A stretch of 64,000 nucleotides of DNA, from the NCBI GenBank assembly GCA_002733805.1, contig NVXG01000029.1, positions 1 to 64,000 on the forward strand, read 5' to 3'. Positions 8,304 to 16,441 of the stretch are shown here, one piece after another. The notes beneath the pieces are model-generated. The model worked only from the letters and a program-made list of their open reading frames with translations, was not told the DNA's origin and did not search any database. The DNA is from Robiginitomaculum sp. GTDB lineage: Bacteria > Pseudomonadota > Alphaproteobacteria > Caulobacterales > Maricaulaceae. How positions within the stretch are numbered: the first letter of the stretch is position 1; each line of letters opens with the position of its first letter. Both the position numbers and the translations under genes were made by a program.

Positions 8304-8697
8304 GATGGCGCTCCTCCTTGATGATCTTGCTCAAACGAGATGCCGCCGCACGGGCATCGTTTTGATGCGCATGAAGGATGTCAGGCACAGAAATGATATT
8401 GATTTCTTCGGCGGTTATATGGTTGTCCCCGCCAAAATGGCGGACCCACCAAACCCCGGCAAAAGAGGTCTCCCAAATTTCGCTTAAGCCTGCGACATCC
8501 AGTTTGACTTCGACCTCGCCGTGGCCGAGGCGCGTTTCCAAATCCTGGCGATCCGCATCGCTCATCGGTAACGAGCGCAGATCAATCGACGCGCTTTGCC
8601 CGGTTTGTGCAAACTCACTCAACCGCTCAGCGATCTCACTCAGCAGGCTATCATTGATACCGGTAAGGGCGATGGGCGTGTTATCAATCAAGTTCAT
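8296..8697 (-). CDS. hupH: Hydrogenase maturation protein, HupH/HyaF C-terminal domain
   Basis: A 133-residue protein matching only the C-terminal domain of HupH/HyaF, with LGHGEVEV and ETSFAGVWWVRH. HyaF-type proteins, about 285 residues in E. coli, help assemble the Fe-S small subunit; a single-domain short form is seen here. I place the start at ATG 8697, since AAAGGTGG lies just upstream; an in-frame TTG at 8712 is less likely. It overlaps the hupD stop and the hupS start, so the three genes are read as one coupled unit. The catalytic role, if any, is not known. Confidence 0.82.
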   Translation of the reverse strand: MNLIDNTPIALTGINDSLLSEIAERLSEFAQTGQSASIDLRSLPMSDADRQDLETRLGHGEVEVKLDVAGLSEIWETSFAGVWWVRHFGGDNHITAEEINIISVPDILHAHQNDARAAASRLSKIIKEERHHG

Positions 8698-9196
8698 CAG
8701 ACCACCTTTCAATTATGTCACGCACCGCCGTGCAAGCTATCGGTATGGCGGCTTTAACCAAAGGTGTAGGCTCTAGCCCCCAGCGCGTATATTCGGGCTG
8801 TATGGCAACCAGAGTTCGTATTTTAGGCGCCGCACCACTTAACGCCGCCGCATCCAGAAGGTCAGCCAGCGCCACTTCATGCACGGTACTTCTGGCGGTG
8901 GACAGGTGCGCATCCATTTCTGCATTTTCAAAAGTTTGCACAGTTCCGGGCGGGCCCTCAATACGGGCCGCGTCTACAACAATCAGGCGATCCGCCTGTT
9001 CAATTTCCGGCAGAAGCGACAAACCAATTGTGCCGCCATCGCGAATGCTGATGTGTTCGCCAAATGAATTTTGAGATCGCAGAATTTCAGTAACGTGTAC
9101 GCCAACACCATCATCAGAAAGCAAAGTGTTTCCGACACCCAGAACGAGAACCCGTTCTTTCCGGCTTTTGGCTTTTAGTTTTTTAGTCGTGGGCAT
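8684..9196 (-). CDS. hupD: Hydrogenase maturation endopeptidase
   Basis: A HyaD/HycI-type protease that removes the C-terminal tail of the large subunit after nickel insertion. The glycine-rich N-terminal motif LVLGVGNTLLSDDGVGVH holds the conserved Asn and the acidic residues that sense nickel. The Asp in IVVDAARIEG and the His in RSTVHEVALADLL are also conserved in the family. ATG 9196 is chosen over an in-frame ATG at 9220 because GGAGGAG sits immediately before it; this gives 170 residues, a normal length. It is the first gene of the structural operon, divergent from hypC. The substrate is very probably HupL, whose cleavable tail is visible. Confidence 0.92.
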   Translation of the reverse strand: MPTTKKLKAKSRKERVLVLGVGNTLLSDDGVGVHVTEILRSQNSFGEHISIRDGGTIGLSLLPEIEQADRLIVVDAARIEGPPGTVQTFENAEMDAHLSTARSTVHEVALADLLDAAALSGAAPKIRTLVAIQPEYTRWGLEPTPLVKAAIPIACTAVRDIIERWSDELD

Positions 9197-9232
9197 CGTC
9201 TCCTCCGCACAATCACGCAAGAATTTACTACC

Positions 9233-9248
9233 GCTTTATCTGTGCCAA
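9233..9248 (-). promoter_or_regulatory. Candidate sigma-54 promoter for the hydrogenase structural operon
   Basis: Read on the minus strand, 9248-9233 gives TTGGCAC, then AGATAAA, then GC. The GG and GC dinucleotides are exactly 10 bp apart, as required at -24/-12, and TGGCAC is a perfect -24 element. The -12 box is weak (AAGC instead of TTGC). Transcription would start near 9221, leaving a 25-nt leader carrying GGAGGAG before ATG 9196. Rhizobial hup operons use this sigma factor, but no NtrC/HoxA-type activator is encoded in the window. Confidence 0.35.
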
Positions 9249-9350
9249 TGGACCGGGACGAATCGTCGCACAAACCGCTCTGTGGCTTGCATCCGCCCAA
9301 AGCAGGCGCATAAAAGCTTACCACAAGCAGATTTAATGCGGAGAATGATC

Positions 9351-9596
9351 ATGTGCCTTGGCGTACCTATGCGTATTATCAAGATCGACGGCTTTGCAGC
9401 ACGTTGCGAAGCCAAAGGCATAGAACGCCAGGTCAATTTATTTTTATTGCAACATGAAACATTGGCCACCGGCGATCTGGTCATGGTGCATGTGGGCAAT
9501 GCCATCGCCAAAATGAGCGAAGAGCAAGCCCGTGACGCTTGGGAAATATACGATGAAATGCTGGCACTGGAAGCCAAGGCAAGCGGCCATGCATGA
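9351..9596 (+). CDS. hypC: Hydrogenase maturation chaperone HypC
   Basis: HypC binds HypD to build the Fe(CN)2CO unit and then delivers it to the large-subunit precursor. The 81-residue protein starts MCLGVPMRI, with the essential Cys2 revealed after removal of Met. The frame runs further upstream, but ATG 9351 is fixed by this family signature and by GGAG 7 bp before it. It leads the plus-strand maturation operon and overlaps hypA by 8 bp. With no HupF paralogue visible, it probably serves the single hydrogenase encoded next door. Confidence 0.95.
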   Translation: MCLGVPMRIIKIDGFAARCEAKGIERQVNLFLLQHETLATGDLVMVHVGNAIAKMSEEQARDAWEIYDEMLALEAKASGHA

Positions 9597-9972
9597 GTTG
9601 GCCATATGCCAAAGCCTGCTCGATCAGGCACGCCAGATCGTTGATGCACATGACGCCAACGGCATAGAGCGTATCATTGTACAAATTGGCCCGTTAAGCG
9701 GCGTTGAAGCCCCTTTATTGGCACAGGCATTTTCCATTGCCCGGTCCGCCGCTGGGTTTCCAAATGCCGAGCTGGAGATTGAAACCAGCCCAATACAGGT
9801 GCGTTGCCAACAATGCGGCACTACCAGTGCTGCCCGGGTTAATGCACTGCTTTGCGGCTCATGCCAAAGCTGGAAAGTAGACCTAATCAGTGGTGACGAG
9901 ATGATTTTGAAAAGCCTGATATTGACCGAACAACCGGCCTCGTTAAGTGGCCCATTAACCAGAGCGGGATAG
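9589..9972 (+). CDS. hypA: Nickel metallochaperone HypA
   Basis: HypA inserts nickel into the hydrogenase precursor together with HypB. The protein begins MHELAICQSLL, whose N-terminal Met-His-Glu supplies the nickel ligands. A zinc-binding loop with two CxxC pairs (CQQC and CGSC) lies at about residues 74-93. The length is 127 residues against the usual 113-120, the excess being a short C-terminal tail after LILTE. The start lies inside the end of hypC; hypB follows 9 bp after the stop. Confidence 0.95.
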   Translation: MHELAICQSLLDQARQIVDAHDANGIERIIVQIGPLSGVEAPLLAQAFSIARSAAGFPNAELEIETSPIQVRCQQCGTTSAARVNALLCGSCQSWKVDLISGDEMILKSLILTEQPASLSGPLTRAG

Positions 9973-9981
9973 GAGATAAAA

Positions 9982-10794
9982 ATGTGTGAAACCTGCGGAT
10001 GTACAATAACCCCCGGCAATGCCCATCTGGTCGCGGATCAGGGCCGCCTGTCCCACACCAAAGACGGCACAAAAAGTATAGAGGTGCTATCCTCGCTCTT
10101 GCACGAAAACAATCATATGGCGGCCCACAACCGCGAGCATTTTAACCGCCATAATGTGTTGGCGCTTAATCTCATGTCCTCACCCGGTTCAGGCAAAACC
10201 GCGCTGTTGGAGAGCACGATCAAGGCGCTGAAATCCCGGTATCGCATCGGTGTGATTGAGGGCGATCTGGAAACTGAAAACGATGCCATGCGTATTCGTG
10301 CCCACGGCGTACCGGCAGTGCAAATCACCACCGGCCAAGCCTGTCATCTGGATGCCCATATGGTGCATGATGCCTTGCACGAACTTGATCTGGACAGCCT
10401 CGATATTGTGTTTATTGAAAACGTCGGCAATCTGGTTTGCCCGGCCAGTTTTGATCTGGGCCATCATGCTAATATTACGTTGCTTTCGGTGACCGAAGGT
10501 GACGACAAACCGGCCAAATACCCAGTGATGTTTCGTGGCTCCGATCTGGTCCTTTTGACAAAATCCGACCTGCTCGAGTTTCTTGATGATTTTGACACCC
10601 AAAAAGCAGAAACCCATGTGCGTAATTTGGCCAACTCTGCGCCGGTACTGACCCTGTCAGCGCGGCGCGAGGATACTCTGGGGCCGTGGTTTAATTGGTT
10701 GGGCGAGATGGTTGAGGCTCGTCAGAACGCTCAAAACCTGACCCCAACAATTCAGCCCGATGGCATTGCCCTGCACCGGGTGGGTTCGTCATGA
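9982..10794 (+). CDS. hypB: Nickel-inserting GTPase HypB
   Basis: A SIMIBI-class GTPase that drives nickel transfer from HypA. The N-terminal high-affinity metal motif is MCETCGC. The P-loop is SSPGSGKTALLE (about residue 58), and later switch and base-specificity motifs include EGDLETENDA and LLTKSDLLE. Unlike many rhizobial HypBs it lacks a long His-rich storage stretch; only a few His lie between the Cys motif and the G-domain (about residues 36-50, for example NNHMAAHNREHFNRH). Length 270. AGGAG precedes the ATG by 6 bp. Its stop overlaps the hypD start by 4 bp. Confidence 0.96.
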   Translation: MCETCGCTITPGNAHLVADQGRLSHTKDGTKSIEVLSSLLHENNHMAAHNREHFNRHNVLALNLMSSPGSGKTALLESTIKALKSRYRIGVIEGDLETENDAMRIRAHGVPAVQITTGQACHLDAHMVHDALHELDLDSLDIVFIENVGNLVCPASFDLGHHANITLLSVTEGDDKPAKYPVMFRGSDLVLLTKSDLLEFLDDFDTQKAETHVRNLANSAPVLTLSARREDTLGPWFNWLGEMVEARQNAQNLTPTIQPDGIALHRVGSS

Positions 10795-11903
10795 GCAACG
10801 CCGCATATTGGCTGGAGCGCATTCGCGCCATGCGCTTTTCCGCCCCGGTTCGCGTGATGAATGTGTGCGGGGGGCATGAACGCACCATTACCCATGCCGG
10901 TTTGCGCGGGGCGTTACCCAAAAACATTGAGATCATTCCCGGTCCCGGCTGTCCGGTTTGTGTGTGCCCGGAAGAGGATATTTTTACGGCGATTGAACTG
11001 GCACAAAACCCGAATATTATTCTGGTGGCCTTTGGCGATATGTTGCGGGTGCCGTGCAATGCGCCCAAGACCAGTCCGCGTTCTTTGGAACAGGCCAAGG
11101 CCGCAGGGGCTGATGTGCGCCCGGTCGCCTCACCAGCGCAAGTGTTGAGTATTGCTCGTGAGAACCCACAAAAAGACGTGGTGTTTTTTGCAGCCGGGTT
11201 TGAAACTACCACCGCCCCGGTGGCGGCTATGCTGGCGCAAGGTACGCCAGAAAACCTGAGCGTGCTGTTATCCGGACGTCTTACATGGCCTGCAGTTGCC
11301 ATGTTGCTTGAGAGTGAAAGTGCGGGCTTTGATGCGCTGATTGCGCCGGGGCATGTGTCGGCCATTATGGGTCCGGAAGAATGGGAATTTGTTGTGAAAA
11401 AGCACAACATTCCGGCGGCAGTGGCTGGGTTCACCCCGGAAAGCCTGCTGGCTGCGCTCTATTCGGTTTTGCAACAGTTTCAGCATAACCGTCCGGCCTT
11501 AGAAAATTGCTATGCCGGAGTGGTGCCCCAAGGTGGCAATCCGACGGCCCGTAAAATCATGGCAGAAACCCTTGATGTGGTGGATGCCAATTGGCGCGGC
11601 ATCGGTATCATCCCGGCCTCGGGATATGCCATTGCGGACGCATACGCAGATGCAGACGCCCGTAAACGATTTGCGCTGGAGGTCGATCATTCTCGCAAGC
11701 GCGTCGGGGAAATGCCCCCGGGGTGCGATTGCGCCCGCGTGGTGCTGGGTAAGATTTATCCCAACCAGTGCATCCTCTATGGCAAAGCCTGCACGCCGAG
11801 AAAACCCATAGGCCCGTGCATGGTATCCGACGAGGGTGCATGCCGTATCTGGTGGTCTTCCGGTATTCGTGGGCAGGACCGGAAAATCTCTGAAAACGCC
11901 TGA
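10791..11903 (+). CDS. hypD: Hydrogenase Fe-ligand assembly protein HypD
   Basis: This [4Fe-4S] protein is the scaffold on which CN and CO ligands are attached to iron. Visible family motifs are NVCGGHERTITHAG, PGPGCPVCVCPEEDI with its active-site cysteines, and FAAGFETTTAPVA. C-terminal cluster cysteines occur in PPGCDCARVVLGK, NQCILYGKACTP and IGPCMVSDEGACRIW. The 370-residue length is standard. It is coupled to hypB (ATGA overlap) and hypF (TGATG overlap). Confidence 0.97.
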   Translation: MSNAAYWLERIRAMRFSAPVRVMNVCGGHERTITHAGLRGALPKNIEIIPGPGCPVCVCPEEDIFTAIELAQNPNIILVAFGDMLRVPCNAPKTSPRSLEQAKAAGADVRPVASPAQVLSIARENPQKDVVFFAAGFETTTAPVAAMLAQGTPENLSVLLSGRLTWPAVAMLLESESAGFDALIAPGHVSAIMGPEEWEFVVKKHNIPAAVAGFTPESLLAALYSVLQQFQHNRPALENCYAGVVPQGGNPTARKIMAETLDVVDANWRGIGIIPASGYAIADAYADADARKRFALEVDHSRKRVGEMPPGCDCARVVLGKIYPNQCILYGKACTPRKPIGPCMVSDEGACRIWWSSGIRGQDRKISENA

Positions 11904-14155
11904 TGATTGCGCGGAACATCATTATCAGTGGCCAAGTGCAAGGGGTCGGATATCGTCCCTTTGTCTATCGCTTGGCCCATAAACTCGGCCTGTATGGTCA
12001 CGTCCATAATGGTGCGGGTCGGGTCTTTATCCATATTGAAGGTGATGCCGTTCAGCTGGATCATTTTGCCCACCAATTGATTGCAGAAGCACCGCCCTTG
12101 GCGCGCCCAAAACTGGAATGCAATGAAGATACGGAGATAGCCGGGCAAAAAGATTTCCGTATTGAAACCAGTGCCTTGGGAGGCGCAGCAGAGGTGCATA
12201 TACCGCCTGATATGTTCACCTGTGATGATTGTCTGGCAGAAATGAACGATGTGCAAGAACGCCGCGCCCGTTATCCGTTTATCAACTGCACCCAGTGCGG
12301 GCCGCGTTACACACTGATCCGGGCCATGCCTTATGATCGGCCCAACACGGCCTTGCGCGATTTTCCGCTTTGTGAGGATTGTAGGTGCGAATATGAAGAT
12401 CCTTTTGACCGGCGTTTTCATGCCCAACCTTTGGCTTGCGAGCAATGCGGCCCGACTTTGGAATTTGTCGCGGGCAAGGAACGTATTGCCCAGAATGAGA
12501 CAGCCTTGGCCGCGTGTATTGCCGTTTTGCGCGACGGCAAAATTCTCGCCGTCAAAGGTGTGGGCGGGTACCATTTGATGTGTGATGCACAAAACATTGC
12601 GGCCGTTAAAGCTTTGCGTGAACGCAAGCACCGCCCGGACAAACCTTTGGCTGTGATGTTCCCGCTGGCCGACAAAGACGGGCTGGGTGCAGTACGCCAA
12701 TATTGCGATTTGTCTGATATGGAAGCAACGGCCATTGTTGATCCGGCGCGCCCCATCGTGCTGGTGGATAAAGGTTCGCGCAATTCTCTATGTGATGATC
12801 TGGCACCCGGATTGGGCGAGCTGGGTGTGTTTCTGCCCTATGCGCCCTTGCATCATCTTATTCTGGCGGATTTTGGCGGTCCCTTGGTGGCCACATCAGG
12901 CAATATCAGCGGCGAGCCGGTCATCATTGAAAATAAGATGGCGACCACACAATTGCGCCCTGTTGCAGAAGCTTTTTTGCACCACAATCGCCCGATTGTT
13001 CGCCCGGCAGATGACAGTGTGGTGCGGGTCATCGCCGGGGCAGCACGCACTATTCGTTTGGGGCGCGGTGCGGCACCACTTGAAATGGATCTGCCCGGCA
13101 CTTTGCCAGAACCGGTGCTGGCCGTTGGTGGTCACATGAAGGGTGCCATTGCGCTGGGATGGGGCAATCGTGCGGTTCTGTCACCGCATATCGCTGATCT
13201 TTCCAGCCCACGCAGCATAGATGTTCTGGCCGAACTGGCAGATGATCTGCAAATACTGTACGGTGTGCAAGCTCGAAAAATTATCCATGATGCCCATTCC
13301 GGCTATGCCAGCACCCTGTGGGCCAAACAGCAAAATTTACCGCTTTTGCCGGTACAGCATCACCGGGCCCATGCCTCGGCTCTGGCCGGAGAGTACCCAC
13401 AGATCAAAAGCTGGCTAGTGTTTGCTTGGGATGGCGTTGGACTAGGTGATGATGGCACGCTCTGGGGCGGTGAAGGCTTTGTAGGCGCGCCCGGAAGCTG
13501 GGAGCGAGCAGCCAGTTGGCGTACCTTTCGACTGATTGGCGCGGACCGTGCCGGGCGTGAGCCGTGGCGTTCTGCGGCGGCACTTTGTTGGCAGAGCGAG
13601 CGCAGTTGGCAGAGCACGGCAATGGATACAAAATTGGCCAAAGCGGCATGGGACAAGGGCTTGAATGTTCATACTACCAGTGCCGTGGGACGCTTGTTTG
13701 ATGCTGCATCGTGTATGGTAACCGACCTAGAAAAAGCAAGTTTTGAAGGGCAGGGGCCGATGCTTCTAGAAGCTTTGGCCCAGGGACCAGCCAAGGCAAT
13801 ATCGCTACCACTTACCCTGAATGATGACGGGATTATGCGGAGTAACTGGGAGCCATTAATCGCGATCATGCAGGACAATTCAGTGACACAAGAAAACCGG
13901 GCTGCTTTGTTACATGAAAGTCTCGCGCAGGCACTGGTGGATCAGGTCTTGTGTGTAGGCAAGACCCATAATTTTAAAGCCGTCGGCCTGACTGGCGGCG
14001 TGTTTCAAAATCGGGTGCTGGCTGAGTGTGTTTTTGCGAAACTGTCCGCGCTACACATACCGGCATATCTACCACAAAAAATACCGGTCAATGATGGTGG
14101 CCTTGCTTTTGGGCAGATTGTCGAAAGTTTAGGAGGAAATGATGAGCATATTTGA
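11903..14155 (+). CDS. hypF: Carbamoyltransferase HypF
   Basis: HypF turns carbamoyl phosphate and ATP into the carbamoyl group that becomes the cyanide ligands, passing it to the terminal Cys of HypE. The domains run in order. An acylphosphatase-like domain (about 1-90) carries GQVQGVGYRPFVYR. Two zinc-finger pairs (about 105-185) carry CDDC, CTQC, CEDC and CEQC. A YrdC-like nucleotide domain (about 200-385) carries KGVGGYHLMCDA. The C-terminal carbamoyl-transfer domain (about 400-750) carries HHRAHASALAGE and GLTGGVFQN. Length 750 is normal. The gene overlaps hypE by 14-17 bp. Confidence 0.97.
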   Translation: MIARNIIISGQVQGVGYRPFVYRLAHKLGLYGHVHNGAGRVFIHIEGDAVQLDHFAHQLIAEAPPLARPKLECNEDTEIAGQKDFRIETSALGGAAEVHIPPDMFTCDDCLAEMNDVQERRARYPFINCTQCGPRYTLIRAMPYDRPNTALRDFPLCEDCRCEYEDPFDRRFHAQPLACEQCGPTLEFVAGKERIAQNETALAACIAVLRDGKILAVKGVGGYHLMCDAQNIAAVKALRERKHRPDKPLAVMFPLADKDGLGAVRQYCDLSDMEATAIVDPARPIVLVDKGSRNSLCDDLAPGLGELGVFLPYAPLHHLILADFGGPLVATSGNISGEPVIIENKMATTQLRPVAEAFLHHNRPIVRPADDSVVRVIAGAARTIRLGRGAAPLEMDLPGTLPEPVLAVGGHMKGAIALGWGNRAVLSPHIADLSSPRSIDVLAELADDLQILYGVQARKIIHDAHSGYASTLWAKQQNLPLLPVQHHRAHASALAGEYPQIKSWLVFAWDGVGLGDDGTLWGGEGFVGAPGSWERAASWRTFRLIGADRAGREPWRSAAALCWQSERSWQSTAMDTKLAKAAWDKGLNVHTTSAVGRLFDAASCMVTDLEKASFEGQGPMLLEALAQGPAKAISLPLTLNDDGIMRSNWEPLIAIMQDNSVTQENRAALLHESLAQALVDQVLCVGKTHNFKAVGLTGGVFQNRVLAECVFAKLSALHIPAYLPQKIPVNDGGLAFGQIVESLGGNDEHI

Positions 14156-15158
14156 AGACCGTTTTGTAACCTTGGCCCATGGCAATGGCGGGCGCTATAT
14201 GCGCGAGTTGATTGTAGAAATATTTGCCCGTCATCTGTCTAATCCAGAGTTGGACGTCACCACGGATGCCGCCGCCATTGCGCTGGACGAAGGCATGGTG
14301 GTTATGACCACAACGGACGGCTTTATCGTACAACCTTTGGAGTTTCCGGGCGGAGACATTGGATCGCTTTGTGTACACGGCACGGTCAATGACCTTGCCG
14401 TTTCAGGCGCAAAACCGCTCTATCTAACCTTGAACGCTTTCATTGAAGAAGGCTTTGATCTGCGGGTTTTGGACCGGCTGGTGCAAAGCTTGGGCAAGGC
14501 GGCAAAAGAGGCTGGCGTGCGGGTGGTGGCTGGCGATACCAAAGTGGTGCCGCGCGGCCATGGCGGTGGGTTATATCTGGCCAGCACCGGCATTGGTGTG
14601 CGCAGACCAGATCTGAACCTTGGCCTGAAACAAATTGAGCCGGGCGATGCCATTCTGGTCAGCGGTCCGATCGGTGATCATGGCATTGCCGTATTGCTGG
14701 CCCGTGAAGATTTTGATCTGAAGGGCGATGTGCGCTCCGACAATGCTTGTGTGACCAATTTAACCGAACCTCTTTTGAAACTGCCGAACCTGCGCTTTAT
14801 GCGCGACCCAACGCGTGGGGGCTTGGCCATGGTATGCAATGAAATTGCCCAAGGCGCCAAGGTGCAAATCCGACTGAACGAGAGCGTAATTCCTGTACGA
14901 GAACCCGTGCGCGGGGTCTGCGAAATGTTGGGCTATGATCCTTATTATCTGGCCTGTGAAGGCCGGGTTGTAGCTATTGTCAGCGCAGATATAGCGGAAC
15001 AGGCGCTGGCCATCTGGAAAGGCATTCCCGGCGGTGAAGACGCGAAGATCATTGGTTCGGTAGAAAAAGGCAAATCCCGCGTTATCGTGCAAACAATGAT
15101 TGGCGGCGAACGGTTGCTGGAAGAATTGGAAGATGACCCACTTCCCAGAATTTGCTGA
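14142..15158 (+). CDS. hypE: Cyanide-ligand synthesis protein HypE
   Basis: This PurM-like enzyme dehydrates the thiocarbamoyl group on its own C-terminal Cys to thiocyanate and hands CN to HypC-HypD. The protein ends in DPLPRIC, the canonical HypE terminus with the acceptor Cys as last residue. The N-terminus shows LAHGNGGRYM, then TTDGFIVQPLEFPGGDIG (ATP site). Two ATGs stand side by side; 14142 has AGGAGG at 5 bp spacing while 14139 has only 2 bp, so 14142 is chosen (338 residues). It ends the hyp operon, and an IS6-type fragment begins about 10 bp after its stop. Confidence 0.96.
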   Translation: MSIFEDRFVTLAHGNGGRYMRELIVEIFARHLSNPELDVTTDAAAIALDEGMVVMTTTDGFIVQPLEFPGGDIGSLCVHGTVNDLAVSGAKPLYLTLNAFIEEGFDLRVLDRLVQSLGKAAKEAGVRVVAGDTKVVPRGHGGGLYLASTGIGVRRPDLNLGLKQIEPGDAILVSGPIGDHGIAVLLAREDFDLKGDVRSDNACVTNLTEPLLKLPNLRFMRDPTRGGLAMVCNEIAQGAKVQIRLNESVIPVREPVRGVCEMLGYDPYYLACEGRVVAIVSADIAEQALAIWKGIPGGEDAKIIGSVEKGKSRVIVQTMIGGERLLEELEDDPLPRIC

Positions 15159-15167
15159 ATTCACTCT

Positions 15168-15285
15168 GTTTTGGAGCCCTCTGGCAATCATCGGCCTAAA
15201 TCTGTTCCACCAATACCGAACGGTTTCATGGGTGATATCGAACCCACGTTCGTGCAATAAATCTTCAATATTACGCTAACTGGTC
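15168..15285 (-). mobile_element. IS6-family transposase fragment
   Basis: On the minus strand, reading down from about 15275, the translation RNIEDLLHERGFDITHETVR followed by YWWNRFRPMIA is the N-terminal helix-turn-helix part of IS6-family transposases. A stop codon (TAG 15276-15278) stands where the family has Leu before RNIED. The DDE domain, about 180 further residues, is gone. The fragment lies tightly between hypE and the DJ-1-like gene, whose last codons overlap its start. Confidence 0.8.
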
Positions 15286-16397
15286 CAAGGGTACTCCAAT
15301 TGAAGCGCAACTAGGGACGCGGTTGAACGTCCATATCGCTGCGCTATTTGACGTAATACTATGTCCAGAGTTTGACCGGGCATCGAGTTTAATTCCGGTA
15401 GAATTTTCAGTTTAGATGCTTCTGCTTCCGTCTTGTCTGGAATGATTTCAAGGCCATTCAACGAAATTATTTTTTGCGAATTACTCACTGTATAACAACG
15501 AGATTTGTATGTGCGTGACCAAGCATCAGCTGTAAAAGCAAGTGCAAGTTCATCAACCCCTTCTTTGATCTTCAGGCCTAGTTTCTCATGGCCGAGAAAT
15601 GCAACAGCATTTATACTGCCGCGTGCCACACTGCCCCCTGACATTTTGAAATTTCCGCTTGCATGGTTTTGATCATATGCGCCAGCGCCCAAAGTAGCAG
15701 CCAGAGCGTCTGATGTTTCTTTTCCAGCAATGGCTTCAACCAAACTCAGGGCTAAAGGAAGAGAGGCCGAAACCCCTGTCGTGGTAATTAGGCGATCATC
15801 TGCAACGTAGCGGCGATCTGGCGCACTGATGAGTGTCGGGCTAACACGTTTTAGGTCTTTTTGGCTATGCCAATGCGTTGTTGCGCGTTTGCCTTCCAGC
15901 AGTCCAGCATGCGCTAGTGGTAGTGCTCCAGCGCATATGCCGACTGCGGTAGCGCCGGTTCGATGTTGTTCCTGTATCCACCGAATAGCGGCTTGCGAAT
16001 TTGGATCATGAAAAGCTGGAACAATGACGTAGTCCGCACCCTCCGGAAACCTTTTGGAAAACTGCTCAATGCTGAGTTGAGGCTGAATTTTCATAGCGGG
16101 CATGAGTTGTATTGGGGCAAGATTGGTCGCAACCACATAAACATCTGCGATACCAGAGCGAGTTAAAACACTCCATGGAATGATCAAGTCAGTTGTTTCA
16201 CTGCCAAGATTGTCGGCAAGGACTGCAATAACGGGTCGTTCCCGCTTGGGAGGCCTCATATGGAAGCTCGTTGAAGCACGTTCTTCCGAAGGAATGATTG
16301 GCGGAGCTAAATTGGTGCTCCCAGATCGCGTGAGCACATAACCGCTTGTTACCGCGATCGTTGTCGTTCCCAAAAGTAAAAAATTGCGCCGGTTCAT
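15276..16397 (-). CDS. DJ-1/PfpI-family protein with Tat-like export signal, 3' end altered by IS fragment
   Basis: The 373 residues begin MNRRNFLLLGTTTIAVTSGY, a short twin-arginine-like signal or anchor. A GATase1/DJ-1 domain occupies about residues 50-240, with a nucleophile-elbow-like VGICAGALPLAHAGL and then GKRATTHWHSQ. This is the domain that AraC-type GlxA regulators carry, here without DNA-binding helices. A second segment (about 245-373) ends VALQLEYPWTS. The last three codons derive from the IS6-fragment junction, so the original C-terminus is probably lost. It is divergent from a DJ-1/AraC regulator, 44 bp away. Function unknown; a periplasmic sensor or amidase-like role is conceivable. 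Confidence 0.6.
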   Translation of the reverse strand: MNRRNFLLLGTTTIAVTSGYVLTRSGSTNLAPPIIPSEERASTSFHMRPPKRERPVIAVLADNLGSETTDLIIPWSVLTRSGIADVYVVATNLAPIQLMPAMKIQPQLSIEQFSKRFPEGADYVIVPAFHDPNSQAAIRWIQEQHRTGATAVGICAGALPLAHAGLLEGKRATTHWHSQKDLKRVSPTLISAPDRRYVADDRLITTTGVSASLPLALSLVEAIAGKETSDALAATLGAGAYDQNHASGNFKMSGGSVARGSINAVAFLGHEKLGLKIKEGVDELALAFTADAWSRTYKSRCYTVSNSQKIISLNGLEIIPDKTEAEASKLKILPELNSMPGQTLDIVLRQIAQRYGRSTASLVALQLEYPWTS

Positions 16398-16410
16398 GAG
16401 CTTACCCTAT

Positions 16411-16435
16411 TCATATGATGCTGAGCATCGTATGA
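16411..16435. promoter_or_regulatory. Inverted repeat, candidate operator between the divergent DJ-1 genes
   Basis: The arms CATATGATGCT (16412-16422) and AGCATCGTATG (16424-16434) surround a single central G. Ten of eleven pairs match and the eleventh is a G-T pair; one more T-A pair extends the stem to 16411/16435. The repeat fills the centre of the 44-bp gap between the two start codons, so a protein bound here could control both genes. The adjacent DJ-1/AraC regulator is the obvious candidate. Confidence 0.55.
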
Positions 16436-16441
16436 GGGTGC

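Noticed and set aside
9126-9350. Upstream extension of the hypC frame by 75 codons
   Set aside because: HypC proteins begin MCLGVP with Cys2 essential, and a ribosome site precedes ATG 9351. The extension also runs through the divergent promoter region.
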